Positions 8,292-17,119 of a DNA stretch of 45,254 nt are shown one piece after another; the first letter of the stretch is position 1, and every line of letters starts with the position of its first letter. The DNA is from Arthrobacter sp. P2b. GTDB taxonomy: Bacteria > Actinomycetota > Actinomycetes > Actinomycetales > Micrococcaceae. Under the pieces are notes generated by a model. It had not been told where the DNA came from. It ran no database searches and saw only the letters and a program-made list of their open reading frames with translations. The translations under genes were made by a program, and so were the position numbers. The stretch lies in NCBI RefSeq assembly GCF_900168295.1, contig NZ_FVZL01000024.1, positions 1 through 45,254 of the forward strand, given 5' to 3'.

Positions 8292-8693
8292 ATGACCTTC
8301 AATTTGCCAAAAGCGACACCGGAAACGGCGCACTTCTGGAACGAAGTCAAAAAGGGGCGTCTCACCCTCCCCTACTGCCTTGATACCGGGCAGTACTTCT
8401 TTTACCCACGCTCCTTCTCGCCCTTCACCGGCTCCCGGAACGTGGAGTGGCGGCAGACCAGCGGCAAAGCCACGCTGCACTCCTACGTCATCAACCACCG
8501 TCCGCTGCCGGGCCGGGACGTCATCTCGCCGGTAATCGCGCTGGTCAAGCTGGCCGAAGGCCCGGTGCTGATGTCCAACATCGTTGACATCGAACCGGAT
8601 CCCGCACAGCTGAACCTCGACATGCCGCTGAATGTGAAGTTCGTGCAGATCGAGGGCGTAACCGTCCCGGTCTTTGCCCCGGAAGGAGCTTAA
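8292..8693 (+). CDS. DUF35 OB-fold protein, partner of thiolase-like enzyme
   Basis: A 133-residue protein of the DUF35/OB-fold family that normally forms a complex with a thiolase-fold enzyme and is required for its activity. Characteristic elements are ATPETAHFWNEVKKGRL near the N-terminus, SGKATLHSYVINHRP in the OB fold, and a C-terminal EGVTVPVFAPE. The usual rubredoxin-like zinc ribbon near residues 28-50 is degenerate: family members typically carry two Cys pairs, while here only one cysteine (LPYC) remains and the others read LDTG, SFSPF and TGS. The start is ATG 8292, preceded by AAGGAG; a longer frame from 8046 crosses the operator and promoter and is not credible. It overlaps the next gene by one base, implying translational coupling. 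Confidence 0.87.
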   Translation: MTFNLPKATPETAHFWNEVKKGRLTLPYCLDTGQYFFYPRSFSPFTGSRNVEWRQTSGKATLHSYVINHRPLPGRDVISPVIALVKLAEGPVLMSNIVDIEPDPAQLNLDMPLNVKFVQIEGVTVPVFAPEGA

Positions 8694-9865
8694 TGATGTC
8701 CCACACCGCAACCTCCATGCACGGTGGAAACATCTCCGTTATTGGAGCCGCCGAAACCACCGAAATCGGCAGTCTGCCGCACATGTCCATGCTGGACCTG
8801 CACGCCGACGCCGCGCTGAACGCCTTGGCTGACGCGGGTCTCACCATCGCCGACATCGACGGGGTGGCCACTGCCGGGCCTATGGCCTTGGAAGTCAGCC
8901 ATCATCTGGGCATCAACCCCCGTTGGGTAGACGGCACCATGGTCGGCGGCGGCAGCTTCATGCTGCTCGTCCGCCACGCAGCAGCGGCAATCGCCGCCGG
9001 GGCCGCCACCACTGTACTCATCACTCACGGCGAGTCCGGCCGCTCCCGGATCGGGATGAACGCCTGGGAACGTTCCCCGGAATCGTTCGTCGGACAATTC
9101 GAGCTCCCCTACGGGGCCGAATTTCCCTACACAACCTTCACCGTGCCGGCCCTGCGGTTCCTACATGAGCGCGGCATGTCCCCAGACGATTTGGCCACGG
9201 TGGTCCTGGCGCAGCGGGAATGGTCTGCCAAGAATCCCCGCGCCCTCAAGCGCGACATCATCACCCGGGACGAAGTTATGAACGCACCCATGGTCGCCTA
9301 CCCCTTCACTAAGGAAATGTGCTGCGTCGTCACCGATGGTGGCGGCGCCCTCATCCTCACCTCGGCCGAACGTGCAGCAGACCTGCCCGTCGGCGACCGT
9401 GCCGTCTACCTGCTCGGTTCCGGCGAAGCCACCGAGGCTCCGTTGGTATCCCAAATGACGGAGACTGGTTCCTTCCATGCCTTCCGACGCTCCAGCGCCG
9501 AGGCATTCTCCACCGCTGGCTTGGACCATGCCGACATCGATCACCTGATGATCTATGACGCCTTCGCCCACCTGCCCCTGTACGGGCTGGAGGATCTGGG
9601 ATTCGTTGCTCGCGGGGAATCCGCGGCGTTCATCGCTGAAGGTCATACGATTCCAGGAGGCAGACTGCCCATGAATACCAACGGTGGTGGTCTTGCCTAT
9701 ACTCACACCGGCATGTACGGCATGTTCGCCATCCAGGAGGCCATCCGACAGCTCCGTGGTGAAGCCGCTGCCCAGGTGCCGGACGTGCGGACCAGCTTCG
9801 TCCAGGGCGTCGGATTCTACTTTGCCTCCGGCGCAAGCCTCATTTTCTCGAACCAACGTCCTTGA
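8693..9865 (+). CDS. Thiolase-like protein lacking the catalytic Cys (SCPx/Ltp2 type)
   Basis: A 390-residue thiolase-superfamily protein of the SCP-x/lipid-transfer type found next to DUF35 partners. Family features include the N-terminal ISVIGAAETTEIG, MLDLHADAALNALADAGL, and a C-terminal MNTNGGGLAYTHTGMYG. The position where thiolases carry the nucleophilic cysteine reads GTMVGGGSF (residues 81-89), with no Cys. Cys-less relatives such as the Ltp2 steroid side-chain aldolases catalyse retro-aldol cleavage of CoA thioesters together with a DUF35 partner, so an aldolase role is as likely as classical thiolysis. The ATG lies in TAATGATG, overlapping the DUF35 stop; GAAGGAG precedes it. The following MFS gene starts 91 bp later and may be co-transcribed. 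Substrate unknown. Confidence 0.85.
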   Translation: MMSHTATSMHGGNISVIGAAETTEIGSLPHMSMLDLHADAALNALADAGLTIADIDGVATAGPMALEVSHHLGINPRWVDGTMVGGGSFMLLVRHAAAAIAAGAATTVLITHGESGRSRIGMNAWERSPESFVGQFELPYGAEFPYTTFTVPALRFLHERGMSPDDLATVVLAQREWSAKNPRALKRDIITRDEVMNAPMVAYPFTKEMCCVVTDGGGALILTSAERAADLPVGDRAVYLLGSGEATEAPLVSQMTETGSFHAFRRSSAEAFSTAGLDHADIDHLMIYDAFAHLPLYGLEDLGFVARGESAAFIAEGHTIPGGRLPMNTNGGGLAYTHTGMYGMFAIQEAIRQLRGEAAAQVPDVRTSFVQGVGFYFASGASLIFSNQRP

Positions 9866-9956
9866 CAAGAATCCGTGGACTTCCCCGCGCCTAATGCGTC
9901 CGCTCCTTAACGGATTTGCACACATCGTCGATATTAAGACAACGGAGTCAAAAGAG

Positions 9957-11390
9957 ATGAACCCAGAAACCCAGCGAGCGAATCACACCGCGTCGCAAGT
10001 AGTAAGCGCCCGCATGGACCGGCTGCCGAAGCTCACCCGCACCCATCGACGAAACATCTTCATCCTAATTGCGCTCTTCACCTTCGACTTGATCGATATA
10101 GGCACGCTTGCGCTTGTCGCGCCCGCGGTACGGGCCGAGTGGGGCATGTCCCTTGAGGCGGTAGGGGTCCTTACGTCCACCACATTCATCGGTATGACGA
10201 TCGGTGCCATCGTCGCAGGCCGCGTGGCAGACCGCATAGGGCGCAAGCCCACGCTGATCACAGCTGTTGTCGTCTTCTCCACCGGTTCGCTACTCTCGGC
10301 CTTCGCCACCGGACCGGAATGGCTAGGCTGGGCCCGCGTTGTCACCGGCATCGGCATCGGAGCGACCAGCGGTATCATCCTCGTGCTGGTCTCGGAGATG
10401 TTCCCCAAGCCCCTGCGCGGGCGCATGATGGCGGTCATCTACGGAGTTTCCGCAATCAGCGTACCGCTCATGGCACTGTTGGCTCGCGTCGTTATCCCCG
10501 CCGGCCTTTGGCACGTCATCTTCCTAGTGGGGTCCGGCGGCTTCATCGTCGCGTTGCTTGCCATCAAACTGCTTCCCGAGTCGCCCCGCTGGATGGCGGC
10601 GCAAGGCCGATTGGAGCAGGCAGAGGCCGAGATGTCGCGATTTGAGGCGGAGTACGAGGAAGAGACCGGAAAGCAGCTCCCGCCGCCCATATACCAGGAT
10701 CACCAGTCGTCTGCGACGGGATCCATTTTCGACATCTTCCGCAAGCGTGTCATTGGCCGGACCATCGTGGGCAGCAGCCTGTTCATCCTGGCGACGGTCC
10801 TCAACTATGGTCTAAATTCTTGGTTCCCGGTGATCCTGATCGAGCGCGGGTATCCAATAGCAGACGCATACAGCTTCCTCCTAGTGCTTTCGTGCGCGAA
10901 CTTCCTCGGAGCCTTGCTTTCTTCTACGGTAATCGACCGCTTCGAACGCAAATGGCTCATCCTGGGGGCATCGATTATTCTCGGCCTGATTTACATGGTC
11001 ATAGGTTTCGTCGATAACGTTCCCGTACTCCTCATCTTCGGATTCAGCGCAGGTTTCGTGCAAAACGCCATCACCACGACGGTGTTCACCTACATGCCAG
11101 AAATTTTCCCCGTGGAAATCCGTGGCCAGGGCAGCGGTTTCTCGAACGGCATCGGTCGACTCGGCGGTATCGCCAACTCCCTGCTCATCGGCGTGATCAT
11201 TGCGACCTTCGCGACCGAAGGTGTCTTCGTCTACCTGACGGTTATCTGCGCCCTAATGGTTGTCGTGGCGCTGTTCGGTCCGGTGATGGGAATCCGCACC
11301 GCACACCTCACTCTCAAGCAAGATAAGCAAACTGCGGCCCAACAGGTGGTCGTTGCAGCACAGCAGCTCCCCGAGGCGGCAGACAGGTAG
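9957..11390 (+). CDS. MFS transporter, aromatic/organic-acid or sugar-porter-like
   Basis: A 477-residue, 12-helix major facilitator protein. The cytosolic tail (about 35 residues) precedes the first helix; GRVADRIGRKP marks loop 2-3, the motif LLPESPRWMAAQGRLEQA after helix 6 is typical of the sugar-porter/SV2-like branch, and MPEIFPVEIRGQGSGFSNGIGR precedes helices 11-12. These transporters import organic acids, aromatic acids or polyols with protons. ATG 9957 with AAAGAG upstream is chosen; reading up to 9684 would overlap the thiolase-like gene. It lies between the thiolase-like and hydratase-2 genes, so uptake of this island's substrate is a reasonable inference. Confidence 0.87.
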   Translation: MNPETQRANHTASQVVSARMDRLPKLTRTHRRNIFILIALFTFDLIDIGTLALVAPAVRAEWGMSLEAVGVLTSTTFIGMTIGAIVAGRVADRIGRKPTLITAVVVFSTGSLLSAFATGPEWLGWARVVTGIGIGATSGIILVLVSEMFPKPLRGRMMAVIYGVSAISVPLMALLARVVIPAGLWHVIFLVGSGGFIVALLAIKLLPESPRWMAAQGRLEQAEAEMSRFEAEYEEETGKQLPPPIYQDHQSSATGSIFDIFRKRVIGRTIVGSSLFILATVLNYGLNSWFPVILIERGYPIADAYSFLLVLSCANFLGALLSSTVIDRFERKWLILGASIILGLIYMVIGFVDNVPVLLIFGFSAGFVQNAITTTVFTYMPEIFPVEIRGQGSGFSNGIGRLGGIANSLLIGVIIATFATEGVFVYLTVICALMVVVALFGPVMGIRTAHLTLKQDKQTAAQQVVVAAQQLPEAADR

Positions 11391-11423
11391 GAGTCCCGCC
11401 TGCCGCCGCCCGAAGAGGCGGCA
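11375..11423 (+). terminator. Two overlapping GC hairpins after the MFS gene
   Basis: GGCGGCAG at 11375-11382 can pair with CTGCCGCC at 11400-11407, and TGCCGCC at 11401-11407 can instead pair with GGCGGCA at 11417-11423. The two stems are mutually exclusive because they share 11401-11407. The first includes the MFS stop codon. There is no following T-run, so this may be an attenuator, an mRNA-stability element or a weak terminator rather than a classical intrinsic terminator. Confidence 0.4.
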
Positions 11424-11547
11424 ACAGACGCCATACCCACCACACCCGGTAAACGCCCTGCTTGCACGAGACGCACCTAGACCGCGGAAGTATCCGGACT
11501 GCGGGCGGCTGTCACTTACATCTTCATCGCGGAAGGAATCATTCATC

Positions 11548-12405
11548 ATGACTATAGAAATGTCCGATCTGTCCTACTTGTCCTACGTCGGCAAAACGGG
11601 AGAAGCGACCACCCGATCCTGGAAGTCACAGGACTCGCTTCTCTACGCCGTCGCCGTCGGTGCGGGCGGCGGCGACCCTGCGAGGGAACTCGAGTTTACG
11701 ACCGAGAACTCTCACGTTGCCCAGCGCGTCCTTCCGTCGTTTGTCTGCGTCGCGGCCACCGCTCCGTTGCCGGACGGCTTCTCAGTCGATATGACCAAGA
11801 TGCTTCATGCCGAGATGAGCTTCGAGCTCTTCCGGGAGCTGGAGCCATCGGGATCGGTCGTGTCGGTCGCTAAAATCGACAGCGTCTACGACAAGGGCAC
11901 GGGTGCGCTCGTTTCCTTTTCCACGGAAGTGCGTGATTCCTCCACGAACGAGCTTGTCGCCCGCCTCGGATCCGGAATGTTCCTTCGCGGCGAGGGCAAC
12001 TTCGGCGGAGAGCGAGGGCCGAAAGACGACTGGCAACTGCCTGCCCGCACTCCTGACAACACCGTGGTATACAAGACACTCAGGGAACAGGCGCTGATCT
12101 ACCGCCTCACTGGCGACCGAAACCCTCTGCACAGCGATCCCGCCTTCGCTAGGAGCGCAGGCTTCGATGCGCCGATCTTGCACGGAATGTGCACGTACGG
12201 GTTTACCGCCCGGGGACTGCTTCACGCCGTCGCTGGTGGTGATCCTGCACGCTTTGGATCGATGTACGGACGATTCAGCAAGAGCGTCACCCCGGGGGAG
12301 ACCTTGACTATTCAGGTCTGGCTGACCGAGGGCGGTGCCCAGTTTCGCACTCTGGACAGTGACGGTGACGTGGTCATCGATCGCGGCAGGGTAATGCTGC
12401 GATGA
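11548..12405 (+). CDS. MaoC/MFE-2-type (R)-enoyl-CoA hydratase (hydratase 2)
   Basis: A 285-residue double hot-dog protein. The C-terminal hot-dog contains the hydratase-2 signature YRLTGDRNPLHSDPAFA (residues about 187-203) followed by GFDAPILHG; Asp and His of this motif are the catalytic residues. The N-terminal hot-dog is degenerate and shapes the acyl pocket, as in MFE-2 hydratase domains. It would hydrate 2-enoyl-CoA to (3R)-hydroxyacyl-CoA, the substrate expected for the SDR at 6181-7101. ATG 11548 with GGAAGGA upstream is chosen over the long reading from 11353. The stop overlaps the start of the first CoA-transferase pseudogene (ATGA), showing an ancestral operon. Confidence 0.9.
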   Translation: MTIEMSDLSYLSYVGKTGEATTRSWKSQDSLLYAVAVGAGGGDPARELEFTTENSHVAQRVLPSFVCVAATAPLPDGFSVDMTKMLHAEMSFELFRELEPSGSVVSVAKIDSVYDKGTGALVSFSTEVRDSSTNELVARLGSGMFLRGEGNFGGERGPKDDWQLPARTPDNTVVYKTLREQALIYRLTGDRNPLHSDPAFARSAGFDAPILHGMCTYGFTARGLLHAVAGGDPARFGSMYGRFSKSVTPGETLTIQVWLTEGGAQFRTLDSDGDVVIDRGRVMLR

Positions 12406-13485
12406 CTGCGTTCAAGGGTCTCCCCGTCCTCGATTACAGCACGGGGGTGGCTGGGCCGGTGGCGGGGATGTTCTTCGCAGACTGCGGGGCCGACGTCATC
12501 AAGGTGGACGCACCTTCGCTGGATTCCGCGCTTGATCGGCCTGGCTATGCTCGTGGAACCGCAACAAGCGAAGCGTTCTTCTGGATCCCGGGCAGCCGAA
12601 AGACCGGGGTTGAATAGCGGCAAGTGTGCGGGGAGCTGACGTCTGCTTCTTCGGTGATGGTGCCGCGCTGGCCGCCTGAGGCACCGAGGCCGAAGTCTCG
12701 GCGGAGCAGAATCACGAGTTGGCGGTTTTATCGCTTCCCGTCTATCTTCCTGACTATGGCCCCCTGGTTGGGAGGGGAATCGCACTGGTTGCTCCTGCGC
12801 CCACTGGGCAGGCGATGCGGCAGCCCTCTGTCACCGGCGGCTCGATCAAGTCGATCTGTCCGCACCTCCTCTATACACACGGCACTTGGGCGGCGGCCTC
12901 AGGCGTATCGGCTCTGGTGGAGCGCACGATTTCAGGCCGTGGCTAACAGGTTACGGTCTCGGGCAACCAGGTAGCCATGCAAGCAATGATCAACTCGCTG
13001 CACGTCGACCCGGAGCTTCCTGACCCGCCGACAACTGTCGGCCCGATGCGACGGCACCCCACCTATCGGCACTTCGAATGCGCTGATGGGCTATGGATCT
13101 CACTGGGAGCTCTCGGCCCAAAGTTCGAGACCAACCTTCTTCGGTCTCTCGGTCTCGACGAGATCCTAATCGACCCGCGTATCCAGGGCGTGACGGCCAA
13201 AGCGGCACTCCCGGAAAACCTGCCGTGGTGCAGTGAGCTAATCACGGGTGCATTTGCCAGCCGCAGTCGACCCGAGCTGCTTGATCTGATCACCGCCGTG
13301 GGCATTCCCTGCGGCCCCAGTGAACTCTCGGAAGGATTGGTTCAACAGGGAGCAGATTCGGGCAATAGGCATGGATACCGACCTTCAGCACCCTATCGGG
13401 GGACACGTTGAACTGCTTGGTATCCCGATCGTTCTGACCAGATCGTCCGGAAAAGTACGTACGCGCGCTCCGTCCCCGGGCGAGC
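12402..13485 (+). pseudogene. Family III (CaiB/BaiF) CoA-transferase pseudogene 1
   Basis: The start is intact and overlaps the hydratase stop. The opening residues LPVLDYSTGVAGPVAGMFFADCGADVIKV are the standard N-terminus of class III CoA-transferases (split here: LDYSTGVAGPVAG, then ADCGADVIKV). A TAG at about 12615 ends the frame after 71 residues. Homologous blocks resume in another frame, with SLPVYLPDYGPLVG, an in-frame TAA at about 12944-12946, then HPTYRHFECADGLWISLG and DLITAVGIPCGP to about 13340. A further shift carries the tail to 13485. At least two nonsense changes and two frameshifts are present. Confidence 0.85.
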
Positions 13486-13516
13486 AAACGGCATCGCACC
13501 CTGGGCGACCAATCCG

Positions 13517-14687
13517 ATGTCAGACCCGCTGCCTCCTCGCTACGTTCCAGGGCCTTTGATTGGATTCCGCATCGTGAACATAGGCACGTTCGTCGCGTCT
13601 CCTTATGCGGGGATGCTGTTGAGCCAGCTTGGGGCGGATTTTCCAACCGCCGAGCCGCTCACCGGCGACCCATTCCGTGTCTCGGGCTATGCGTTCAATC
13701 GTGAGATGCGCAGCGTCGCATTGACCTCTCCCTGGAGGAAGGGCGAAGTGCATTCCACCGCATTGCCGCGACATGTGACATTGTCATCGAGGCGATGCGT
13801 CGGGGGGTGGCGGCGAAGCTCGGCGTCGTCTACGAGAAGCTACGGCAGCATAAGCCTGACATCATCACTCAAACGCTCACTGGCTATGGTGAGGGCGGGC
13901 CGCTGTCCGCTCGTCGTGGGGTGAACATGGTCAATCAGGCCGAGAGCGGCATGATCTGCCTGGGGCGCGGATGATGACCGATCGCAAACACCATTGCGAT
14001 CAATGATGTCGCAACCGCAGCACTAAGCGCCCTCGACTGCGTGATCGCGTTGTATCACCGTCAAATGACGGGTGAGGGCCAGCGGACGTGGGATTCGCTT
14101 GCGGCGACCTCGGTCTTCCTCCAAATGGGAGACATGGTGCGGTTCGCCGACCGCATGCCGGCGCGGGTGGCACATGAAGACCCCGAGAGGTCTCGGACCG
14201 GTCCAGTCCTTCTATCACACCGCCGACGGCTGGATCTACCTGGATGCAGGGCGAATCATGGGGGAAACAACTGCGCGTTTTCGTCAGGTGGCGATCCTGC
14301 GGGCGTCCGAACGCCCAGAGGATTTGACCGGCAGGATACGAGCGATGACGTCCCCTGAAGCGATCGCCCAGCTCTCGATAGCAGGGATTCCAGCTACCAC
14401 AGCGAGGAATGTCAGACGTTCTTCGCGACCAACGTCTTCTCGACGCAGAGATGTACCATGTCAGCATAAGTGACGACGGGCATAGCTTGATGCAGACGGG
14501 CCGCTACGCCGGGTTCAGCAGAACTCAACGACCTGGTCCAATGATTCCTCCCGGTGCGGGGGAGCATTCACGCAAAGTCCTCAAAGAGGCAGGTCTGGCT
14601 GCCGAAGAGATCAATTCCCTGATTAGCTGCCAAGCCGTAATTAGTGGCGACAAAGTCGCGCATATCCTACCCATCTCATATCGATGA
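13517..14687 (+). pseudogene. Family III (CaiB/BaiF) CoA-transferase pseudogene 2
   Basis: A second class III CoA-transferase copy follows in tandem. It opens at ATG 13517 with IGFRIVNIGTFVASPYAGML and QLGADFPTAEPLTGDPFR. It then shifts frame near 13735, continues with CDIVIEAMRRGVAAKLG and LTGYGEGGPLSARRG, and hits stops near 13970. Further blocks such as GPVQSFYHTADGWIYLDAG and SPEAIAQLSIAGIPATTAR follow, and the C-terminal end is at the TGA at 14687. Frameshifts and stops are scattered through the gene, as in copy 1, so both copies decayed together. Tandem or fused two-domain CoA-transferases are known in related actinobacteria. Confidence 0.85.
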
Positions 14688-14724
14688 ACCAAAGCAGGGG
14701 ACGAGGCAGCCGGCTTCGTCCCCT

Positions 14725-14870
14725 GCTGATTCTTCTTCCCGCCCGACCGCAAAGGATCATCGGTCGGCCCCGACAAAGTGAAATACCTGCTCATCACCAC
14801 CGAAACAATCGATTCGACACTCGCCTTCGAGTGGGGGATGCTAACCAGTATCGTGTCAACCACGGGCAGG
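14725..14870 (+). pseudogene. Enoyl-CoA hydratase fragment
   Basis: The translation VKYLLITTETIDSTLAFEWG followed by MLTSIVS resembles the segment of crotonase-family enoyl-CoA hydratases where the target reads like A-LLLTG..IDA.EAL.WGLVN.VV. Only about 45 residues can be followed, with no start or catalytic Glu region. It is sandwiched between the second CoA-transferase relic and an IS remnant. Confidence 0.4.
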
Positions 14871-15215
14871 TGCGACAGTCGACGCTACTTGCCCCCGGCG
14901 CCTCGAACCCGGCGTCCTCAAGGGCGATCAGGTTCCTCGCGGAGAGCATTTCGGCGTCGGTGATGACGACTATGTGGGCGGAGTAGCCTCGGGCTTTTTC
15001 CTCTAGAACAGGTGCACCTCCAGGAAACCCTCCCGGTCCACGAGGATCCCGACTTAGGTCTTCGGGTCGACGCGGTGTTCCTTGCTCATCCCGACCTTAC
15101 GCAGCTCGTCCTCGTTCTCGAAGTGGAGCATAGTGTCGTCGTAGAACATGCTCATAGTATGCAGCTCATGGCCTCCGAGACCCATCATGCGGATGAGGCG
15201 GCTGGGCAACGCTGC
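14870..15215 (-). pseudogene. IS1634/IS1380-like transposase remnant
   Basis: On the minus strand the translation reads MSMFYDDTMLHFENEDELRK, then VGMSKEHRVDPKT, VGILVDREGF and, in a shifted frame, VVITDAEMLSARNLIALEDAGFEA. This order matches the central DDE-type region of IS1634-like transposases (YD.T.LHFE, GFSKE.R, VVADAGM-like). In-frame stops after KT and HLF and a later shift inactivate it. Only a short internal part is present, 3' of the acyl-CoA ligase. Confidence 0.6.
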
Positions 15216-15228
15216 ACTCCTGCCCTGA

Positions 15229-16815
15229 TTAAGGGCGCCTTAAGTGAGCGCTGGTAGCCAATTGAGGCTCATAGGTTTGCCTGAGTGAAGCCCGCGAAGC
15301 CTTGCCCGCGGCATTGCGTGGGAAGTCGGCTACAAAAATGTATTGCTTAGGCCGCTTATACGAGGCAAGAGATTTCTTTGAGAATTCGATCAACTCTTGT
15401 CTCAGCTCAGAACTAGGTTCTGGCCCATCCGTAAGTTTGATGACCGCGACCACTCGTTGGCCCCACTCGTCGTCGGGCGCTCCGAAGACTCCGATATCGT
15501 CAACGCGGGGGTGAGACATGAACGCCGCCTCGACTTCGGCTGGATAGACGTTTACGCCACCCGAGATAATAAGGTCGCTTCGCCGATCTTGCACGTATAG
15601 ATAGCCATCGGAATCTAGATGGCCGAAATCGCCGACCGTGACGTATTCGCCGTGCCTACTCGTCGCCGTTTTGCCGGGATCACCCAGGTATTCAAACGGA
15701 AGCGTTGACTTGACGTAGATCAGCCCATCGACACCAGGCTCCACCTCAGCTTGGTTGTCGTCGAGGATTACGACCGTGTTGGCTGCAGGCTTTCCTACCG
15801 TTCCCGGCTTTTGAAGCCATTCAGCCGAGGAAACTCTAGCCTGCACCATGCCCTCGGTGGAGCCGAAGTACTCCCAGATGACAGGGCCCCACCATTCGAT
15901 CATTCGGCGCTTTAGACTTGGTGGACACGGGGCTCCAGCATGATTTACAACTTGTAGGCTGGAGTGATCATAGCGATCCCTCACCTCCTTGGAGAGCGCA
16001 AGTAGACGGTGAAAATGGGTCGGCACCATGTGTGTATCGGTAACGTGATATTTCTCTATGTCTCGTAGGACCAACTCGGCATTGAATTCCTCGTGCAGGA
16101 CGAGAGTGTGACCGAGGTGCAGTGAACCGGTGGCGACGCCACCCGGACCCGAATGGTACAAGGGCGAGCAGACGAGATGAGCCCCGGTTTCCGACAGCGT
16201 TCCTCGCACGATCACCATATCGGTGAAATTCCGTGCCATTGCCGAAGGCGACGCATCGAACATTTGGCGCTTGACGCCCTTCGGCTTACCGGTGGTACCA
16301 GACGTGTAGTAAAGGTAGTTTCCTGCACGAGCATCTTCAGGAGGGCTGTCCGGATATCCATCGCCGAGATCTTGATACTGGTGCCAACCGGGGATCGCCG
16401 CTCCGATCGAGTAGCGATCAAGCGGCAACGTTTCCAGAACTGACAGCCTCCGTGCATCTTCTGGGCTCGCGATCAATACTTTGGCGTCGCTGTCGCGGAG
16501 TATGTACTCGAGCTCGTGTGGCTGAAGGTGCCAATTGATGGGCAGGAAGTACAGACCGATCTGTTGAGCCGCTAAAGAGACTTCCCAGAATTCACGCCCA
16601 TTCCTCACGACGGCCGACACCACGTCGCCCGGTCTTAAGGCGAGGTCTCTAAGATGGTGGCTAATCATATTGGAGCGGTCGATCAGCTCCCCGTAGGAAA
16701 CCGCCACGTCTTTCGTAATGAGTGCAATTCGGTTGGGGTCCTTCCGAGCCCACTCGTACGCCCCGCGGGCGCCCTCATTTACTTGCGCGGAGTGCACCAA
16801 GTTCTTCATTGTCAT
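15229..16815 (-). CDS. AMP-forming acyl-CoA synthetase
   Basis: A 528-residue adenylate-forming enzyme (ANL superfamily) that activates a carboxylic acid to its CoA thioester through an acyl-AMP. The P-loop YYTSGTTGKPKGVKR, the A5-like EYFGSTEG, the VGDFGHLDSDGYLYVQDR block and the C-terminal hinge SGGVNVYPAEVEAA are intact. The C-terminal lysine is within PRNAAGKASRASLR. ATG 16815 is preceded by GGAGG (GAACGGAGGCAAAAGA); the reading to 16860 would start inside or upstream of this site. It stands alone on the minus strand between IS remnants. The acid substrate is not predictable, although short or cyclic acids are plausible from the neighbours. Confidence 0.9.
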   Translation of the reverse strand: MTMKNLVHSAQVNEGARGAYEWARKDPNRIALITKDVAVSYGELIDRSNMISHHLRDLALRPGDVVSAVVRNGREFWEVSLAAQQIGLYFLPINWHLQPHELEYILRDSDAKVLIASPEDARRLSVLETLPLDRYSIGAAIPGWHQYQDLGDGYPDSPPEDARAGNYLYYTSGTTGKPKGVKRQMFDASPSAMARNFTDMVIVRGTLSETGAHLVCSPLYHSGPGGVATGSLHLGHTLVLHEEFNAELVLRDIEKYHVTDTHMVPTHFHRLLALSKEVRDRYDHSSLQVVNHAGAPCPPSLKRRMIEWWGPVIWEYFGSTEGMVQARVSSAEWLQKPGTVGKPAANTVVILDDNQAEVEPGVDGLIYVKSTLPFEYLGDPGKTATSRHGEYVTVGDFGHLDSDGYLYVQDRRSDLIISGGVNVYPAEVEAAFMSHPRVDDIGVFGAPDDEWGQRVVAVIKLTDGPEPSSELRQELIEFSKKSLASYKRPKQYIFVADFPRNAAGKASRASLRQTYEPQLATSAHLRRP

Positions 16816-17119
16816 TCTTTTGCCTCCGTTCTCCATTGAATTTCCAGCAGGCCTTATCAAACATCTCGTCCATCATATCGCATGCGGCTGTCGATAGGCG
16901 ACTGTCGTCAGCCGACGGCGCTCAATGGGCCGCGGTGTCCTGCGTCCGGGAGGCGGTGCAAAACAGTGGGGTCTTGGTGAGCATGTCGTCCAGGCGGCGG
17001 CGGGTGGTGCGGTGTTTGCGAGCGTTGACCAGGGTCATGAACTGCCCGCAGGCAGTTCCAGCCCGGCGAACGAGTCATATTCCGGCAGCAGGTTTCGGGT
17101 CTTAGGGCTCGAGGTCGGC
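16816..17119. other. Ligase upstream region with mobile-element debris
   Basis: The first 100 bp hold the ligase promoter. An imperfect dyad with arms CGGCTG and CAGCCG lies around 16888-16917. Between about 16930 and 17100 a minus-strand translation contains MTLVNARKHRTTRRRLDDML, which looks like a basic transposase-type segment, but I cannot assign it to a family. Nothing here seems functional beyond the promoter. Confidence 0.4.

Noticed and set aside
9684..9956. N-terminal extension of the MFS transporter from 9684
   Set aside because: It overlaps the thiolase-like gene in another frame and lacks transporter features; ATG 9957 is the real start.
13777..13788. GACATTGTC-like sequence as a fourth EthR-like dyad
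   Set aside because: The spacer is one base rather than three, and it lies inside a CoA-transferase pseudogene, not in a promoter.
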